64,000 nucleotides of DNA, from positions 40,357,501 through 40,421,500 of the forward strand of contig NC_056755.1 of the NCBI RefSeq assembly GCF_018687715.1. Reading direction: 5' to 3'. Below are positions 1 through 12,268 of the stretch, one piece after another. The notes under the pieces are model-generated. The model searched no databases, was not told where the DNA came from, and worked only from the letters and a program-made list of their open reading frames with translations. Each line of letters opens with the position of its first letter. Positions within the stretch are counted from its first letter, which is position 1. This DNA is from Carya illinoinensis (Eukaryota; Streptophyta; Magnoliopsida; Fagales; Juglandaceae). Made by a program: the position numbers and the translations under genes.

Positions 1-600
1 TGCCATATATGCACAGAACCATATCATTGCAGGGAAGAATTGGATGATCATAAAGTAGTGAGCATGAACTTTCGTTAAAAGTTGTGGTATAAGTAATTAA
101 TTAAAGGGATTTTAACGATCCATCGACTTTGCAGTTTTACATGTTTTTTCTTTCTTTCTTTCTTTCCTTGCATGTTTAAAAAGAGTCATGAGAAAATGTT
201 GCACGCAATTAATACATGCATTTTACTGTCCTTTTTTTTCTTTTCTTTTCTTTTTTTCTTTTTTTTTAAAGACCAGTAAGAGGTTTTATTTTCTATAAAA
301 TTTTGACTTTAAAATTTTTTTAAAATAAATAGAGAAAATAACATTTTATCATTTTATGAAAATTGATAAGTTTTCTTTTCTTAAGAAAAAGGTTTAATTA
401 ATAGATAAATCTATATAAAATGAGTTTTCTAATATGCGTACCAATATTGATTCATTCATACTTAAAATTTAAATTAACACTGTTTTCAATAAAATCTACT
501 TTTTAACCAATCATATCAAATTGGTGCGCAGATTAGTATACAATTATGCTTGCAACTATATTTTTTCATATAAAAGTCAGATATTGTAAAACTTAATCCT
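1..600. other. AT-rich intergenic DNA
   Basis: No gene, RNA gene or bounded transposon was recognised. The stretch is AT-rich with homopyrimidine runs (around 145-165 and 230-265) and no ORF resembling a known family. Confidence 0.5.
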
Positions 601-601
601 T

Positions 602-760
602 AAGAGTTGGTTGAAGTGGTTAGAGTCTATCTTAGTGGTATACTCCATCCAGATCTAATGTTCAAATTCTCGTGGGTGAAACTAATTTTTATGAATAATT
701 AGATTTGGACAGTTTCTTCTTAAATTACTTGAGACGTACTTACAGAAACTCCTTATCAAG
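602..760 (+). mobile_element. Probable tRNA-derived SINE remnant
   Basis: An RNA polymerase III A-box-like sequence (TGGTTGAAGTGG, 608-619) is followed about 40 bp later by a B-box-like sequence (GTTCAAATT, 660-668). This is the usual head of plant tRNA-derived SINEs. The last B-box base departs from consensus, and no tRNA fold, target duplication or poly(A) tail could be fixed, so the right boundary is approximate. Confidence 0.4.
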
Positions 761-938
761 AAAATTTAAGATGAGCAAATCTCGTATAATTATTTTCTAA
801 AATAGTGAAACCTATATGAAAAGATTCATAAACATTTTTCATTTAACAAAGTTATGGCTAATCTAATACGGATCAAAGTAAAGAACTTTTAACTAATTAT
901 AGTTTTTCAAATAAATTTTAATTAATTATATATGTCAG

Positions 939-941
<3 letters not shown>

Positions 942-972
<31 letters not shown>
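942..972. repeat. (GA)n microsatellite
   Basis: Uninterrupted GA dinucleotide tract of about 15 units. Flanking ORFs that read through it are low-complexity artefacts. Confidence 0.95.
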
Positions 973-977
<5 letters not shown>

Positions 978-1650
978 GAAGGCCGGGGGGAAATGGTCGG
1001 CAATTTCTTGCGGTACTCACACGCGTACGAAATGATAAAGAGAACAAAAGCCGAAGTTTCTGAGATGAGAGATCCATTGATTCTAACCCACAGTCAGAAA
1101 ACAATGTCTTAGCATGCATTGGAGCCTCCCACATGTATTCATATTAATATTCTAAATCAAATTCATTGCACATCCCAACCACCTTTTTCTTGTTTTTGTC
1201 TAAAATAAAAGAACCGTCAAAATTTTATATACCAATTAATTATATACGCCACCACATAAGACATCATGGGTCCCTCTCGATCACTACTACCAAGTCTATG
1301 TTTTTCCAAGTCAACCCATTCGGATTCACTGTCTCTCTCCCCTCTCTCTCTCTCTCTCTCTCAACAACTCCTCAAGAAGCAATTCTTGACCACTCTGATC
1401 ATATTGGTCAAAGCTCATTCTTTTATCATGAAAAAAATTTATTTATAAACAATTTTATTATATAAATTGATTAAAACATAATAATATTTATACTATTTTT
1501 ATGATTATAATAAGTCTCGAGTTAAAAAATATGAGAAATAAATTTTACAATCATGATTTATGCGTAAATATCGAGTAATCATTTTGAAAAAAAATAAAAT
1601 TTATATGAAAAAATTAATTTTTTAATAATAGACGTCACTCATTTTCAAAG

Positions 1651-1870
1651 AGCAATACTACGTATAATATCTATTTGGAGGGTACAATACAGGCTTATGT
1701 AATTTTATCTTTAAAATTTTTTAAAATTATAAAAATATTTCTTCAAAAAATGATATTTTTTTCTCATTTAATAAAGAGCCTACACATATAGTCTACAAAT
1801 AATGACTGTAAATAAAATTTTTTTTCAAACAGATTACACAATGTTTGTACATTCTATATGTAGTATTACT
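1651..1870. mobile_element. Small MITE-like element with inverted ends
   Basis: The left end AGCAATACTACGTATA (1651-1666) and the reverse complement of the right end, AGTAATACTACATATA (1855-1870), match at 14 of 16 bases. The interior is AT-rich and non-coding. The length (about 220 bp) and terminal inverted repeats fit a MITE. The target duplication is unclear because of flanking A-runs. A similar end (AGTAATATTATATATA) near 25061 suggests a dispersed family. Confidence 0.5.
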
Positions 1871-3185
1871 AAAAAAAAAATATACAAGTGCGTAAAGATT
1901 TATGACACCTATGTGAATTTAATTTTTCAAATCTTATTAAAAAAAAAAAAAAACTATGGCTAAGCTTTTCATTGGACAATATTTCTAGCACGATGGATGA
2001 CAAGTACGTGATTATAACAAAATATATAGCAATAATTAATGTAAGCTAGGAATAGTGCATATATGCGAGAGATAAAGCACACTCTTTCATGACCACTAAC
2101 AAAGAAATGATATATCACACACTATAAAAGTGATTAGACAGAAAATTATAATAAAATGGTTCCAAGAAAAATCACAAGAGTTAATTGATGATGATGAGGT
2201 ACCATTTCAAATGATTTGGACATTCCCAAAGGCAATTTCCCAATAACTTTATTCTATCTTAAGCTAAACACTAATCCAATGTTAATCTCATGTATAGGCA
2301 TCATCTTCATTTAAAAGGTCACATCCTTGGTTGGTTTGGTTCTTCATGATGGAAAACATCATCCAATAGATTGACAACGATTGTTCCGTGTTTAGAATTT
2401 AAAATTTGTATATTACCGCACTTAATACATTATCGAAATTATATAAAATATATTTATTTTTTTATTTATTATGATTAATGCGATTTAAGTGTAAATAAAT
2501 ATTGTATTTATGATCGGCATGTAAGTGTTCAAAATCCATATTTGTTACCAAGTTGTTATATTTATGAAGCTAAATTAATAGCAAAAATAAAAGAAAATTG
2601 CTGTTACATGAGTTGGAATTCCAAATCTCAAGTCTGTAATATTTTTTTATCTCATTTTATATAATTTTTTTATTCAAACATCACTTGAATAAAATATAAA
2701 AATATTCAAAATTTTCAAATTTTAATACAAATATAATATTAAAAAAATTACATTTAAAAATATTTTTATTCAATTTTTTCTCTCTCATTTCTTAAAAATT
2801 TATAAAAAAATCATTACTTAAATAATTTTATTATTATTCACAAACTATTTAATTATTAGTATTAATTAATTTTTCATTTCATCTACTGATCTCACAAACC
2901 ATTATTATATATTGTTTATCCGAGCTGAGAAAAGTACACGGCTTTCCTCTTAACCGATCGATCGAGAGCTTTGACTAAATAAAATTAACCACAACTTGCA
3001 AAAGTATACTATTTTTTTGACTTTTTTCTTAGGTTTTTTAAGTGTCATTATACTATATAGGTAATTAAAGTGCCATTTGCACAACTTGTTCTATTAATGC
3101 ATTTTAATCTCATTTTAAATGATAAGTACGTTCTCCCAAAAAGTATAATTTATTTATGTTCCTAAATTTCCTTCCATTTTATATC
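1871..3185. other. AT-rich intergenic DNA
   Basis: No gene recognised. The AT-rich part at about 2640-2890 loosely resembles the MITE called at 12068-12265 (long A/T blocks ending in a degenerate ctcatttcatct), but its ends could not be fixed. Confidence 0.4.
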
Positions 3186-3190
3186 ACTTA

Positions 3191-6100
3191 TGTGACACCC
3201 CCAAATTCTATTTGGGATCGGACAGACATTTGAAGCGTCGAGACATGCAACACAATGTTACCTGCCCCCGTTCATGACATATAAGATGCAATATTCCTAA
3301 CATGCATCTAACAATATGCAATATTCGCAGCGGATAAATTTTTTCTTTAGCAATACTATGCACCAAATTGAAAATATCCCAAATGCTTAAAACATACTTC
3401 ATACATAAAAATCCATTGAACAACTAAGATAACAATACTAGTCCAAAATGGTTATGATCCAAAAAGTAGTAGAGATGCAACTCAATCGTACAAGTAGTAA
3501 TTTACGTTAATTACTATATCAACATTTATGTTGCACCGTCACTTAGTCAACTGTGTCTAGTTGATCAGCTCCTGATTCTCCTTCAGGTCTTGTAACAAGA
3601 TCTACCATTCGGGGGGAATGATAGTTGGGACTACCAAAGTGAGATTTGATTACAAATCTCAGTAAGTTAACAAAAAACTTCCACACAAGCTAATGATGCA
3701 TGGATGACAGTAAAAGCATAAATGCATAATCAAATTCATAAGTAATTAAAGCATAACTTGGAGTACAACATAGCATAATTTTCATAACTTAAATTGAAAC
3801 ATGAACTGAACTTGACTTGACATGAACTTGATCTGAAACTTGACTTAGCATGAACTTGCTTTGAAACTTGAATTAACATGAAAAATACATACTTCACAGT
3901 TGTTGTGGCCCCATGTATTTTACGTGTAAATACATACTCCACAATTGTTGTGGCCCCATGTATTCTACGCAAACTTGACTTAACATGAAAAATACATACT
4001 CCACAGTTGTTGTGGCCCCATGTATTATACGTATAAATACATACTCCACAGTTGTTGTGGCCCCATGTATTCTACACAAACTTGACTTAACATGAAAAAT
4101 ACATACTCCACAGTTGTTGTGGCCACATATATTCTACGTGTAAATACATACTCTACAGTTGTTGTGGCCCCATGTATTTTACGTGACACAATTGCTGTGT
4201 CTCACGTAGTGTATGCGTCACAATTGCTGTGACCCCATACATAAGTAATCAAGATGAAACGTGACTGGAATACGAAAGGACTGGAGCCCTGACGTAACAT
4301 AACGTGACTTAAATATAACTTGAAATACATGACCAACTTGAGATAGAAATATTTCGTAACATTGCATAACATATAATAGACAACATATTTAACATGACAT
4401 ACTTGCAACAGTGAATATTACATGACTTGACATACATGTAATAGATGGCATACTTAGCATGACGTACTTGTAAGGTACATTAATACATAACAGAATATAT
4501 TATGTAACAGATAAAAATTTATGACAGAATAAATTCTGTATAATAGACAATTACGTGATAACTTGGCTTGGCATGGCATGACATATATGATAACATACAT
4601 ACATACACTGTAGTCCCTTTACTTAGCACACATACACAGTAGACTGCTAGTAAGTTAAAAGCTAACTTACCTCGATCTCCGCGTTTCTTATAAAATTTCA
4701 AGTGCGATCACGAGGAACTGTAATTAGTGATTCTAAAAGTTAGAACTAAATCACTAAAAATTTGAAATATGAAAAATACTAACTTAAAGAGTAAAATTTT
4801 TATTTTGCTCTCTACATGTGGGAAAATGATCGTTTTACCCATAACTTAAGGATTTTGCATACTAACTCCAAAAGTTTTCAAAATTTAGATTTCTCATGTA
4901 AATTTTGTCCTAAATTTAAATATCAACTCAGAAAAATTTTAAACAAAACACAACTATGAAGAACACACTATGATCGAAACATCCATAGGCCATTTCCCTT
5001 TATTTTTGTTGCAATTCTTTCCAACTTCAAAACTCATGCTTAAACCAAAATTTTGCAACAAACATCTTCCAATCCTAAGTTCAAAACCATACTTAAAACA
5101 TCCATTTAAAAAAAACTAATAATCAACACCAAACTTTTTTGTAAAAAGATCCAAGCACTTGAATCACAAGTTTTGACCTTAAATCAAAATATCTCCAAGA
5201 ATTTCAAAAATCAAATCTTACTTCTAACATATTCATAATATCATCCTAACATCAACCATGCTTTAAATCATCAAACTAAAGTCACCAAAATCACAAAATA
5301 ACATTTGGAGTTTTTGATTTTACACTTAGTCCAAAAACAGAAACTTTTTCCTCAACTAGTTTTGATAAATCTCTTGATCTATGACTTATAAATGTATGAT
5401 CTTCAAACCAAACCATTACATGGTTTAAAAAGATGTTCTAAAACATATACAAGCTTCTAATTCAAGATCACATGGTTAGAAATTAACCAAAACATAAATT
5501 TAGCCAAGAATATCCACACTTTGGCTTATCTGAATATCTCTTTGCATAAAATTTCATATCTTTGACACTAACATCAAATATTTTCAAAATAATAATATAA
5601 CATGTATATAAGATACTTAAGATCCTCCAATAAAATTATTAAAGTCATTAGAATAGGTTTAGACCACCAAAGAGTTAAACTTTCTCAAAACAGAAACTGT
5701 TTTTCTTCTTCCAGTTTCTAAGTTTCTAAATCTAAGAAAATCTTTCATCAAAACCTTTAATCATGCAAAAATCCTCAACCAATAGTCACATATACATGTT
5801 AACAATACTCCATAAAAATTTTGGATCAATATCTATCCATTAGCTTGGTCAAAAACTCCAAACTATAACATATTCTCCAGTTTATCTCCCAGAATGACCT
5901 TTCTATAGTTTACACAATATTGGACTGACCAAATGATCTTCAAATGGGGTAAATAAGATATCCATGTAAACTAGACTAAAAAAGGAACAACTTATATGAA
6001 GGAGACTTTATGATAAAACACTTACAAAAGCTTCGAAATGGGTGTACAAAAGACCTCCTAAAAGCTGTCCGAGAGAGAGTGTTTGATATTCTTTTAATGG

Positions 6101-6666
6101 AAAGTGTAAATGAAGATAATTTCGTGGGGAGATGTGGCTGGAGATACTTATGAATGAGATATGGAAGAGATGAGGCTGGACTTGAGAGTTGAGTGTAGTT
6201 TTCTCCTACCCAAAAAAAATCTATAAATGATTATCTTATAATATTCTATCCAATAATATCTAAAAAAAAATCAACTTAAGATATTTTTATCTAATAATAT
6301 CTATCAACTCAAAATAATTTTACCCAATAATATTCACGAAATTTACCTCAAGATATTTCTTTTTATCCAATAATATCTACGGTTTTGAACAGACGTTTTG
6401 TCTGAAAATATGAAAAAATGTTATTGCGCCATAAGACTTTAAATAATCCTCCGAGTCTAATGGCACAAACCATAATACATTTTGACACTTCTAACTATCT
6501 CCAATAATAAAAAATACACTTATGATACCATAGTAAATAATAACACTAACTATATAGTTAGACAAAAACCTATACGATTAATGGATTCGTGAAAACTTAT
6601 GAGGTTTTCACGAGATTCCTAAAGTTAATAGAAATTTCACAATTGAATTTCTAGCGGGCTGTTACA
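3191..6666 (-). mobile_element. Solo LTR, Gypsy-like family X, copy 1
   Basis: On the minus strand this 3.48-kb block begins TGTAACAGCCCGCTAGAAAT and ends with the complement of TGTGACACCCCC, giving TG...CA termini. It is flanked by a perfect 5-bp duplication, ACTTA, at 3186-3190 and 6667-6671. No gag-pol or second LTR adjoins it, so it is a solo LTR left by LTR-LTR recombination. The same family occurs in opposite orientation at 43935-47242. It carries an internal palindromic minisatellite (3890-4230). The long LTR and the TGTAACAGCCC start fit Gypsy, but no coding domain confirms the superfamily. Confidence 0.88.
3890..4230 (-). repeat. Palindromic minisatellite inside LTR family X, copy 1
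   Basis: About six good and two degenerate copies of a unit built on ccacagttgttgtggcccca, spaced by alternating short (tacgtgtaaatacata) and longer (cttgacttaacatgaa) linkers. Each unit is an imperfect palindrome: an outer aatacat/atgtatt pair encloses a ccaca/tgtgg pair. The homologous array in the other LTR copy (46300-46560) has five units, so copy number differs between insertions. Confidence 0.85.
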
Positions 6667-6671
6667 ACTTA

Positions 6672-7930
6672 TTTTCTCATAATGGGGTTTAAAAATTTAA
6701 TTAAATTAGTATTTAATAGTTATAGAATTTTGTTTTATCAATAGCTATATATTTAATAATTGATATCAAAGCAAGAACCATGTCCCGTCATTTACAAATC
6801 AAGAAAGGGACAACTTATAAATTGAATTAAAATGTCTTAATACTATATATAAACATAGTGCTAAGCCATTAAATATAGATAAATGGTGAAATTGCCAAAA
6901 AGGTAAAGAGCTACTACTGAGCGAGTATTGATGGAGTGAGCCACTATAAAAATCAAATTCAAAAGTATAGTAGAATGTTATGATCATAAGGATTAAAAAC
7001 TTAAACCAAATTAATATCCAGTAGTTATAAACCTTTTGGACTTTAACAACTTCATATTTTTCATCTCCTTTTGTCTTAAAAATTGGGATAGAAGCGCAAG
7101 ATTACAATCCTAAACATTATTGTTTTTTTTTTCACTCTCTTTAAACAATGTTTATGATCATAAATTTACCATGATGCTCAATGTTTAGTTGAATATTTCA
7201 AACCTTAAATAATTGGTATATAGTAAATTTCAAATGAATGCCAATCAGCATTTAGAGATATAACTGAATCATTCCGTATGATTATTCACTTGATAATTTT
7301 TCAGTTAAAGTTAAATTTAGCTCAGTTTATGAAAGAAAAAACTCAATCGTAAAAGTAGAAACATACTCGATTAGTAAATAACATATACTTAATTAAGCTT
7401 GACCCAACTCAGTTAAAATCTATTAAGACTCACTCGTTTATGTTTAACCTGTCTCATTAGCTCGACTCAATTAGATCTCGATAATACATTGTTAAATATG
7501 CATATATATATATACATGCGTGCGTATATATAAGTTATTCCTATATATTAATATTCTTTTATTTATATATATATCTAATATGTATGCATATATGTTAAAT
7601 TTAATAATATAAATTAATTAAATTAGAGTGACTACTTTATAATATGTATTAACATTTAGTAGGTTAGACGTAGTAGTTTTATATCCTATTATGTAGTAAA
7701 CTCCCAAACTCGAGCTTGAACTATTTATATCAAACTTTGATTCGATAATCCAAGAGATCAACTCAATTAGACCCAACCGTATCAGCGCTGGAATCATGTC
7801 ATCCATATATTAGGTGTATATGCACGCGCAATTACTCTAATGACTTGTAAAAGAATAAAATTAATTGGAAAAAAGAGAAGGAAATAAAGGGCAGTTCCGG
7901 GTATTCGCTTTCTGGCTCTGCGGATGTTGA
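6672..7930. other. AT-rich intergenic DNA upstream of the EBF gene
   Basis: No gene or bounded transposon recognised. It holds short TA tracts near 7500-7580. Confidence 0.45.
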
Positions 7931-7973
7931 GTGGCGGTTTGACCTGGGGCCTGAAAGACGGGTTTGGGAAGGG

Positions 7974-7981
7974 AGATACAT
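7974..7981 (-). promoter_or_regulatory. EIN3-type binding site
   Basis: On the minus strand the octamer reads ATGTATCT, an exact match to the EIN3/EIL consensus AYGWAYCT. It lies about 85 bp upstream of the likely TATA box of the EBF gene and 34 bp from a second match. EIN3 is known to activate EBF2 in Arabidopsis. Use of this particular site is inferred. Confidence 0.5.
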
Positions 7982-8014
7982 TGCACTTTGCATGTAAACA
8001 AAAAGGCAATGTTA

Positions 8015-8022
8015 ATGTACCT
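8015..8022 (+). promoter_or_regulatory. EIN3-type binding site
   Basis: The octamer ATGTACCT matches AYGWAYCT exactly and is the second such site within 50 bp, in opposite orientation to the first and about 40 bp upstream of the likely TATA box. Confidence 0.5.
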
Positions 8023-8061
8023 GATGAGCCTCTGAATGCGACACCTTTTTTCCCCACTTTC

Positions 8062-8077
8062 CAATATATATATTGGC
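8062..8077 (+). promoter_or_regulatory. Probable TATA box of the EBF gene
   Basis: The sequence caatatatatattgg lies about 235 bp upstream of the start codon. Transcription would begin near 8095-8105, followed by a leader rich in CT (cttttccttcttctttcttc), as is common in plant 5' UTRs. Confidence 0.5.
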
Positions 8078-8297
8078 TTTTTGCGATTATGTGCAGATAC
8101 ACGCACATACATTTGAGTCCCAGGCTCCGTCTTTTCCTTCTTCTTTCTTCTCCTTTTTTTCCCTACTTGTTAGGGTTTCAAATGCTCTTCAGCCTTGTTT
8201 TTGTATCTGTAGTTGTGTTTCTTTTTGGTCCGAGTACTGGGTTTTGCTCTGAGGCTCGGCTTGGATTTGGATTCCTGGGGATTGAAAGTGTTTGCTC

Positions 8298-10792
8298 ATG
8301 TCTACCCTCGTCAATTATCGTGGTAAGTTCTTTTGGGTCTTTGATTTATTTATTTATTTTTTTCTTTTGCTTCTTTGTTTGATTTTGCCGGTGGTTGATT
8401 AGTTGTTGCTGGATTTGGCTTTATGGGTATTCTTTATTTTTGTTTGATATTAATGGGTAAGCGTTGGTTTCTTACATAGCTTGAGATCTTGACTATATCT
8501 TTGATCTGGGAATGGTTTGGATCATTAACTGACTAGGAGACATAAATCCTTTGGATGTATAATTACATAGCTCGAGATTTTTCTTTCTTTTTAAGAAATG
8601 TTTCTTTCTCCCACCGGAACAAGTAGGAGACGTTTAGGTAAAGCAAGATCGATGTTTTCTTATAGAAAACTTAAACAGCTATGATAGATTGCACTTGAGT
8701 TAAATGGTAGGTCCTAATTCAATTATTTTTGGAAAAAAATCGCGGATATCATAATTTTCTTAGTAAGGGAAGCTTAGATCTTCTTTGAGTAATAGCATGG
8801 GAGAAACCGTTTGGCAGTGAAATCACTAGATTTTCTTAGTTCTAAACAATTTTGTGTGCTTGACCGAAAAGGGGGACAGTTTTAGCTGATATCGGTTTTT
8901 TCACTGGGTTTTCAGGTGAAGATGAATTATGTCTTGGGGGCTCTTTTTCAATTGGTTCCCATGTGGACATGTACTGCCCTCCTAGCAAGCGGGCTCGGAT
9001 TGATACCCTATTCAACTTTGGAGGAAATGGGTTTGAGCAGGATGAGAAACCTTCCATTGAAGTTCTTCCTGAGGAATGTCTATTTGAGATATTCAGACGC
9101 CTCCCTGAAGGCAAAGAGAGGAGCTCCTGTGCTTGCGTCTCCAAGCGTTGGCTTATGCTCCTGAGTAACATCCGTAAGGCTGAAAATTGCAAGGAGGTGT
9201 CTGCTTCTAATGATGTTGATATGGTCACTAGTGATGAAGATCCAGATCTTGAAAGTGATGGTTACCTTAGCAGGTGTTTGGACGGGAAGAAAGCTACCGA
9301 TATAAGACTTGCAGCAATTGCAGTTGGAACCAGGGCCCGTGGGGGGCTAGGAAAGCTGTCCATCCGAGGAAACAATTCTCCTCGTGGAGTCACTGACCTT
9401 GGCCTCTCTGCTGTTGCCCACGGTTGCCCTTCTCTCAAGGTTCTTTCCTTGTGGAATACTTTTTCTGTAGGGGATGATGGCCTATCTGAGATTGCTAAAG
9501 GATGCCATTTGTTGGAGAAGCTTGACCTTTGCCACTGTCCCTCAATATCTAACAAGGGGTTGATTGCAATTGCAGAGAACTGCCCTAATTTGATTGCATT
9601 GAATATCGAATCATGTTCAAATATTGGGAACGAGGGCTTGCAAGCAATTGGAAGGTCTTGCACCAAGCTGCAGATTGTCTCTGTCAAAGACTGCCCCCTT
9701 GTTAGGGATCATGGAATATCAAGTCTCTTGTCATCAGCTCTTGTCCTGTCAAAGGTAAAGCTGCAGTCCTTGAACATCACAGATTTCTCCCTTGCCGTTA
9801 TTGGGCACTATGGCCAAGCCATTACAAATCTAGTCCTTGGTGGTCTACAAAATGTGAGTGAGAAGGGCTTTTGGGTCATGGGTATTGCTCAGGGTCTACA
9901 AAAACTGGCATCTTTGTCAGTTACTTCTTGTCGGGGGGTAACAGATGTGAGTCTTGAAGCCATTGGCAAGGGATGCATCAACCTGAAGCAGATGTGCCTT
10001 CGCAAATGTTGCTTTGTATCAAACGATGGATTGGTAGCTTTTGCTAAAGCTGCAGGATCACTGGAGAGCCTGCAGTTGGAAGAGTGTAACAGGGTCTCCC
10101 AACTAGGGGTTATTGGCGCCCTCTCAAACTGCGGAACCAAGTTGAAGTCTCTTACCCTAGTGAAGTGCTTGGGAATTAGGGATGTGCCTATGGGGTTTCC
10201 TGTGCCCTCTCCCTGCACATCTCTTCGATCATTGTCCATTCGAAATTGCCCTGGGTTTGGTAGCGCTAGTCTGGCCATGGTGGGTAAGTTGTGCCCTGGG
10301 ATTCAGCACGTAGACCTGACTGGGCTTCATGGAATAACAGACTCTGGGCTTCTCCCTCTTCTAGAGAGCTGCGACGCAGGACTTGTCAAGGTGATACTTA
10401 GCAGCTGCTTGAATTTGACAGATGAAGTAATTTTGGCCTTGACTAGGCTACATGGGGGAACCCTTGAACTGCTGAATCTTGATGGGTGCAGGAAGATCAC
10501 TGATGCGAGCTTGGTGGCAATTGCTGACAATTGCCTGTTACTCAATGATCTAGATGTCTCAAAGTGTGCTATCACTGATTGTGGCATCGAAGTGCTTTCT
10601 TGTGCAGAACAGCTCAATTTGCAGGTCCTTTCATTGTCGGGATGTTCTGAAGTGTCAAACAAGAGCATGCCTTTCTTGGAGAAATTGGGGAAGACCCTGA
10701 TGGGGTTGAATCTTCAACACTGCAATTCAATCAGCAGTGGCACCGTTGAACTGCTTGTGGAGAGCTTGTGGAGATGCGATATTCTCTCTTAA
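8298..10792 (+). CDS. EBF1: EIN3-binding F-box protein (EBF1/EBF2 type)
   Basis: F-box subunit of an SCF ubiquitin ligase that targets EIN3/EIL transcription factors for degradation and so restrains ethylene responses in the nucleus. Two coding exons, 8298-8322 and 8916-10792, are joined by a 593-bp phase-1 intron (gtaagt...ttcag). The 633-residue product is close to the family length. The N-terminus starts MSTLVNYRGEDEL, followed by the family's CPPSKRAR stretch (residues 29-36). The F-box is at about 55-95 (LPEECLFEIFRRLP), then cysteine-rich leucine-rich repeats run from about 125 to the end. The start was chosen because the short first exon supplies the conserved N-terminus; its ATG context is weak (C at -3). 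EBF1 versus EBF2 cannot be decided from the sequence, so the symbol is the class name. Antisense ORFs across this exon are shadows. Confidence 0.95.
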
Positions 10793-11990
10793 TCGGGGAT
10801 GGAGCATATGCATGTTGGGGGACCTTAGAGGTGGATATAGAATTGGATTAGGAAATCCAAGAACTTGACGGATAGTAGATGCATAAAGCTTGTACACTCA
10901 ACTCACACGGGTAGCAGCATTCAGCATACGTTTTTAGCCGACAGCAGTGGGGTGCCGGTAGCTTAGTGGCTTGGTTATTTTTCAGGGGAACATGGCGGAT
11001 CACTTCTTGGTCCATTTTTTGCAGGCTTTCCTGACAATGGAAAGCTTGTTTCACGTATTTAGCTTGCCATTGAAGGGAGGCTACTGCTTTTATGGCCGTG
11101 GTTCCCCGTGAATACAGTTACCAAGTCCTGCTTTAAGGGTGTACCCACTTGCTCCTGGTTTTGTTTTGCTGAATGTTGAATGCCCAGTGTTTTAGCTTGG
11201 TCACTCGTCTTTGATAGTGTTAAGCTTTTCAATATTTCCAGTCTCACAAAGTCTGTTGTCAGATTCAGTCAATGTTAGTTTGTCGAGTCTTTTAAGGTTC
11301 CTGCACTTGTTTGGGATCCTTGTTTTCGTGTGTTTGCTTTGGGCTGGTTCTAAGTATGGGTAACTTAGGATTAATGGCCTGAAGTGGAGGTGGCAGAGTT
11401 CATATCGGGTCTGCCATGACAACCTTGTTGGTTGTTTTTTTCTTTACTCCACATTTCTGTCCTTAGTTTTCAGGTTCCTCCTGCTTGAATATTGTACTTT
11501 GCAACTTCAATGTTTCTTTTTCTCTATAAGCTGGCAATTACTGCGTTGTTGTTATGATTATTATTTGCTAAGTAGTTACTACTTTATCTGCCATTAGCAA
11601 TATAGGATCTCTAAGATCTGCTGCTATCAGAACACAGCATCTCGCATCCTGCTAATGGGAGACGAACACGTTTAACTGTTGCTGGGAGTGAACGAGTGTC
11701 TTTTTGTTTGAAATCATTACACAAGGGTGAAAAATCTGAGAACTTGATGACAAAAAGATTTTTGGGGACATCTCATGAATGCCTATAGGACGCTCCTGTG
11801 AGCCTTTTCCTTTGGGTTTATTGAGCATCCGGCAATTTTTTCTCATCAACGTTAGGAGATCTGATGCAACATGAACGCTGCCAAAGAAACAGTGACCTTG
11901 TGACTTTGCTCAAATTGGCTACAACTTATATGGTATTTAATGTTATGTTTACGGGTAATATCGATTTGTAATTGCCTTAATATAACGAAA
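10793..11990 (+). other. Probable 3' UTR of the EBF gene
   Basis: The 1.2 kb after the stop keeps a higher GC content than the AT-rich DNA beyond about 12000. It contains U-rich tracts of at least six T at 11015-11020, 11435-11441 and 11836-11841, plus shorter ones near 11517 and 11701. In Arabidopsis, poly-U motifs in EBF1/EBF2 3' UTRs mediate EIN2-dependent translational repression. The exact poly(A) site is not visible. Confidence 0.55.
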
Positions 11991-12067
11991 CTTCTAGCCT
12001 TCACGTTCAAATCAATCTATACATCTTTTACACCAAAAAAATTAAAAAAATTAATTTCATAAAAAGT

Positions 12068-12265
12068 GCAGTTTAAATAGTGAATTGAAATGAGATGAAT
12101 TAAGATAAAAATTGAATAAAATATTATTAAAATATTATTTTTAATATTATTATTATTTTAAAATTTGAAAAAATTAAATTATTTATTAGATTTTATATAA
12201 AAATTAGAAAAAATTATAATGATTAGATAAAATGAATTCATATCAACTCTAATCCAAACAGAGCC
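12068..12265. mobile_element. Probable Tourist-like MITE
   Basis: The right end reads, in reverse complement, GGCTCTGTTTGGATTAGAG, a terminus typical of PIF/Harbinger-derived MITEs. The left part carries the partner gtgaattgaaatgagatgaa. The interior is AT-rich with no ORF. A possible TAA duplication follows at 12266-12268. The left boundary is approximate. Confidence 0.45.
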
Positions 12266-12268
12266 TAA

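Noticed and set aside
3890..4230. CRISPR-like regular repeat and spacer appearance
   Set aside because: Plant nuclear DNA inside an LTR. The spacers are just two alternating recurring linkers, so this is a minisatellite.
7924..8382. 152-codon plus-strand ORF upstream of EBF
   Set aside because: It spans the promoter, TATA box and leader and runs into the intron. Only the part from 8182 is discussed, as a possible uORF.
9262..10668. Long antisense ORFs (9262-9687, 9889-10278, 10327-10668)
   Set aside because: Shadows of the EBF coding exon; no independent family match.
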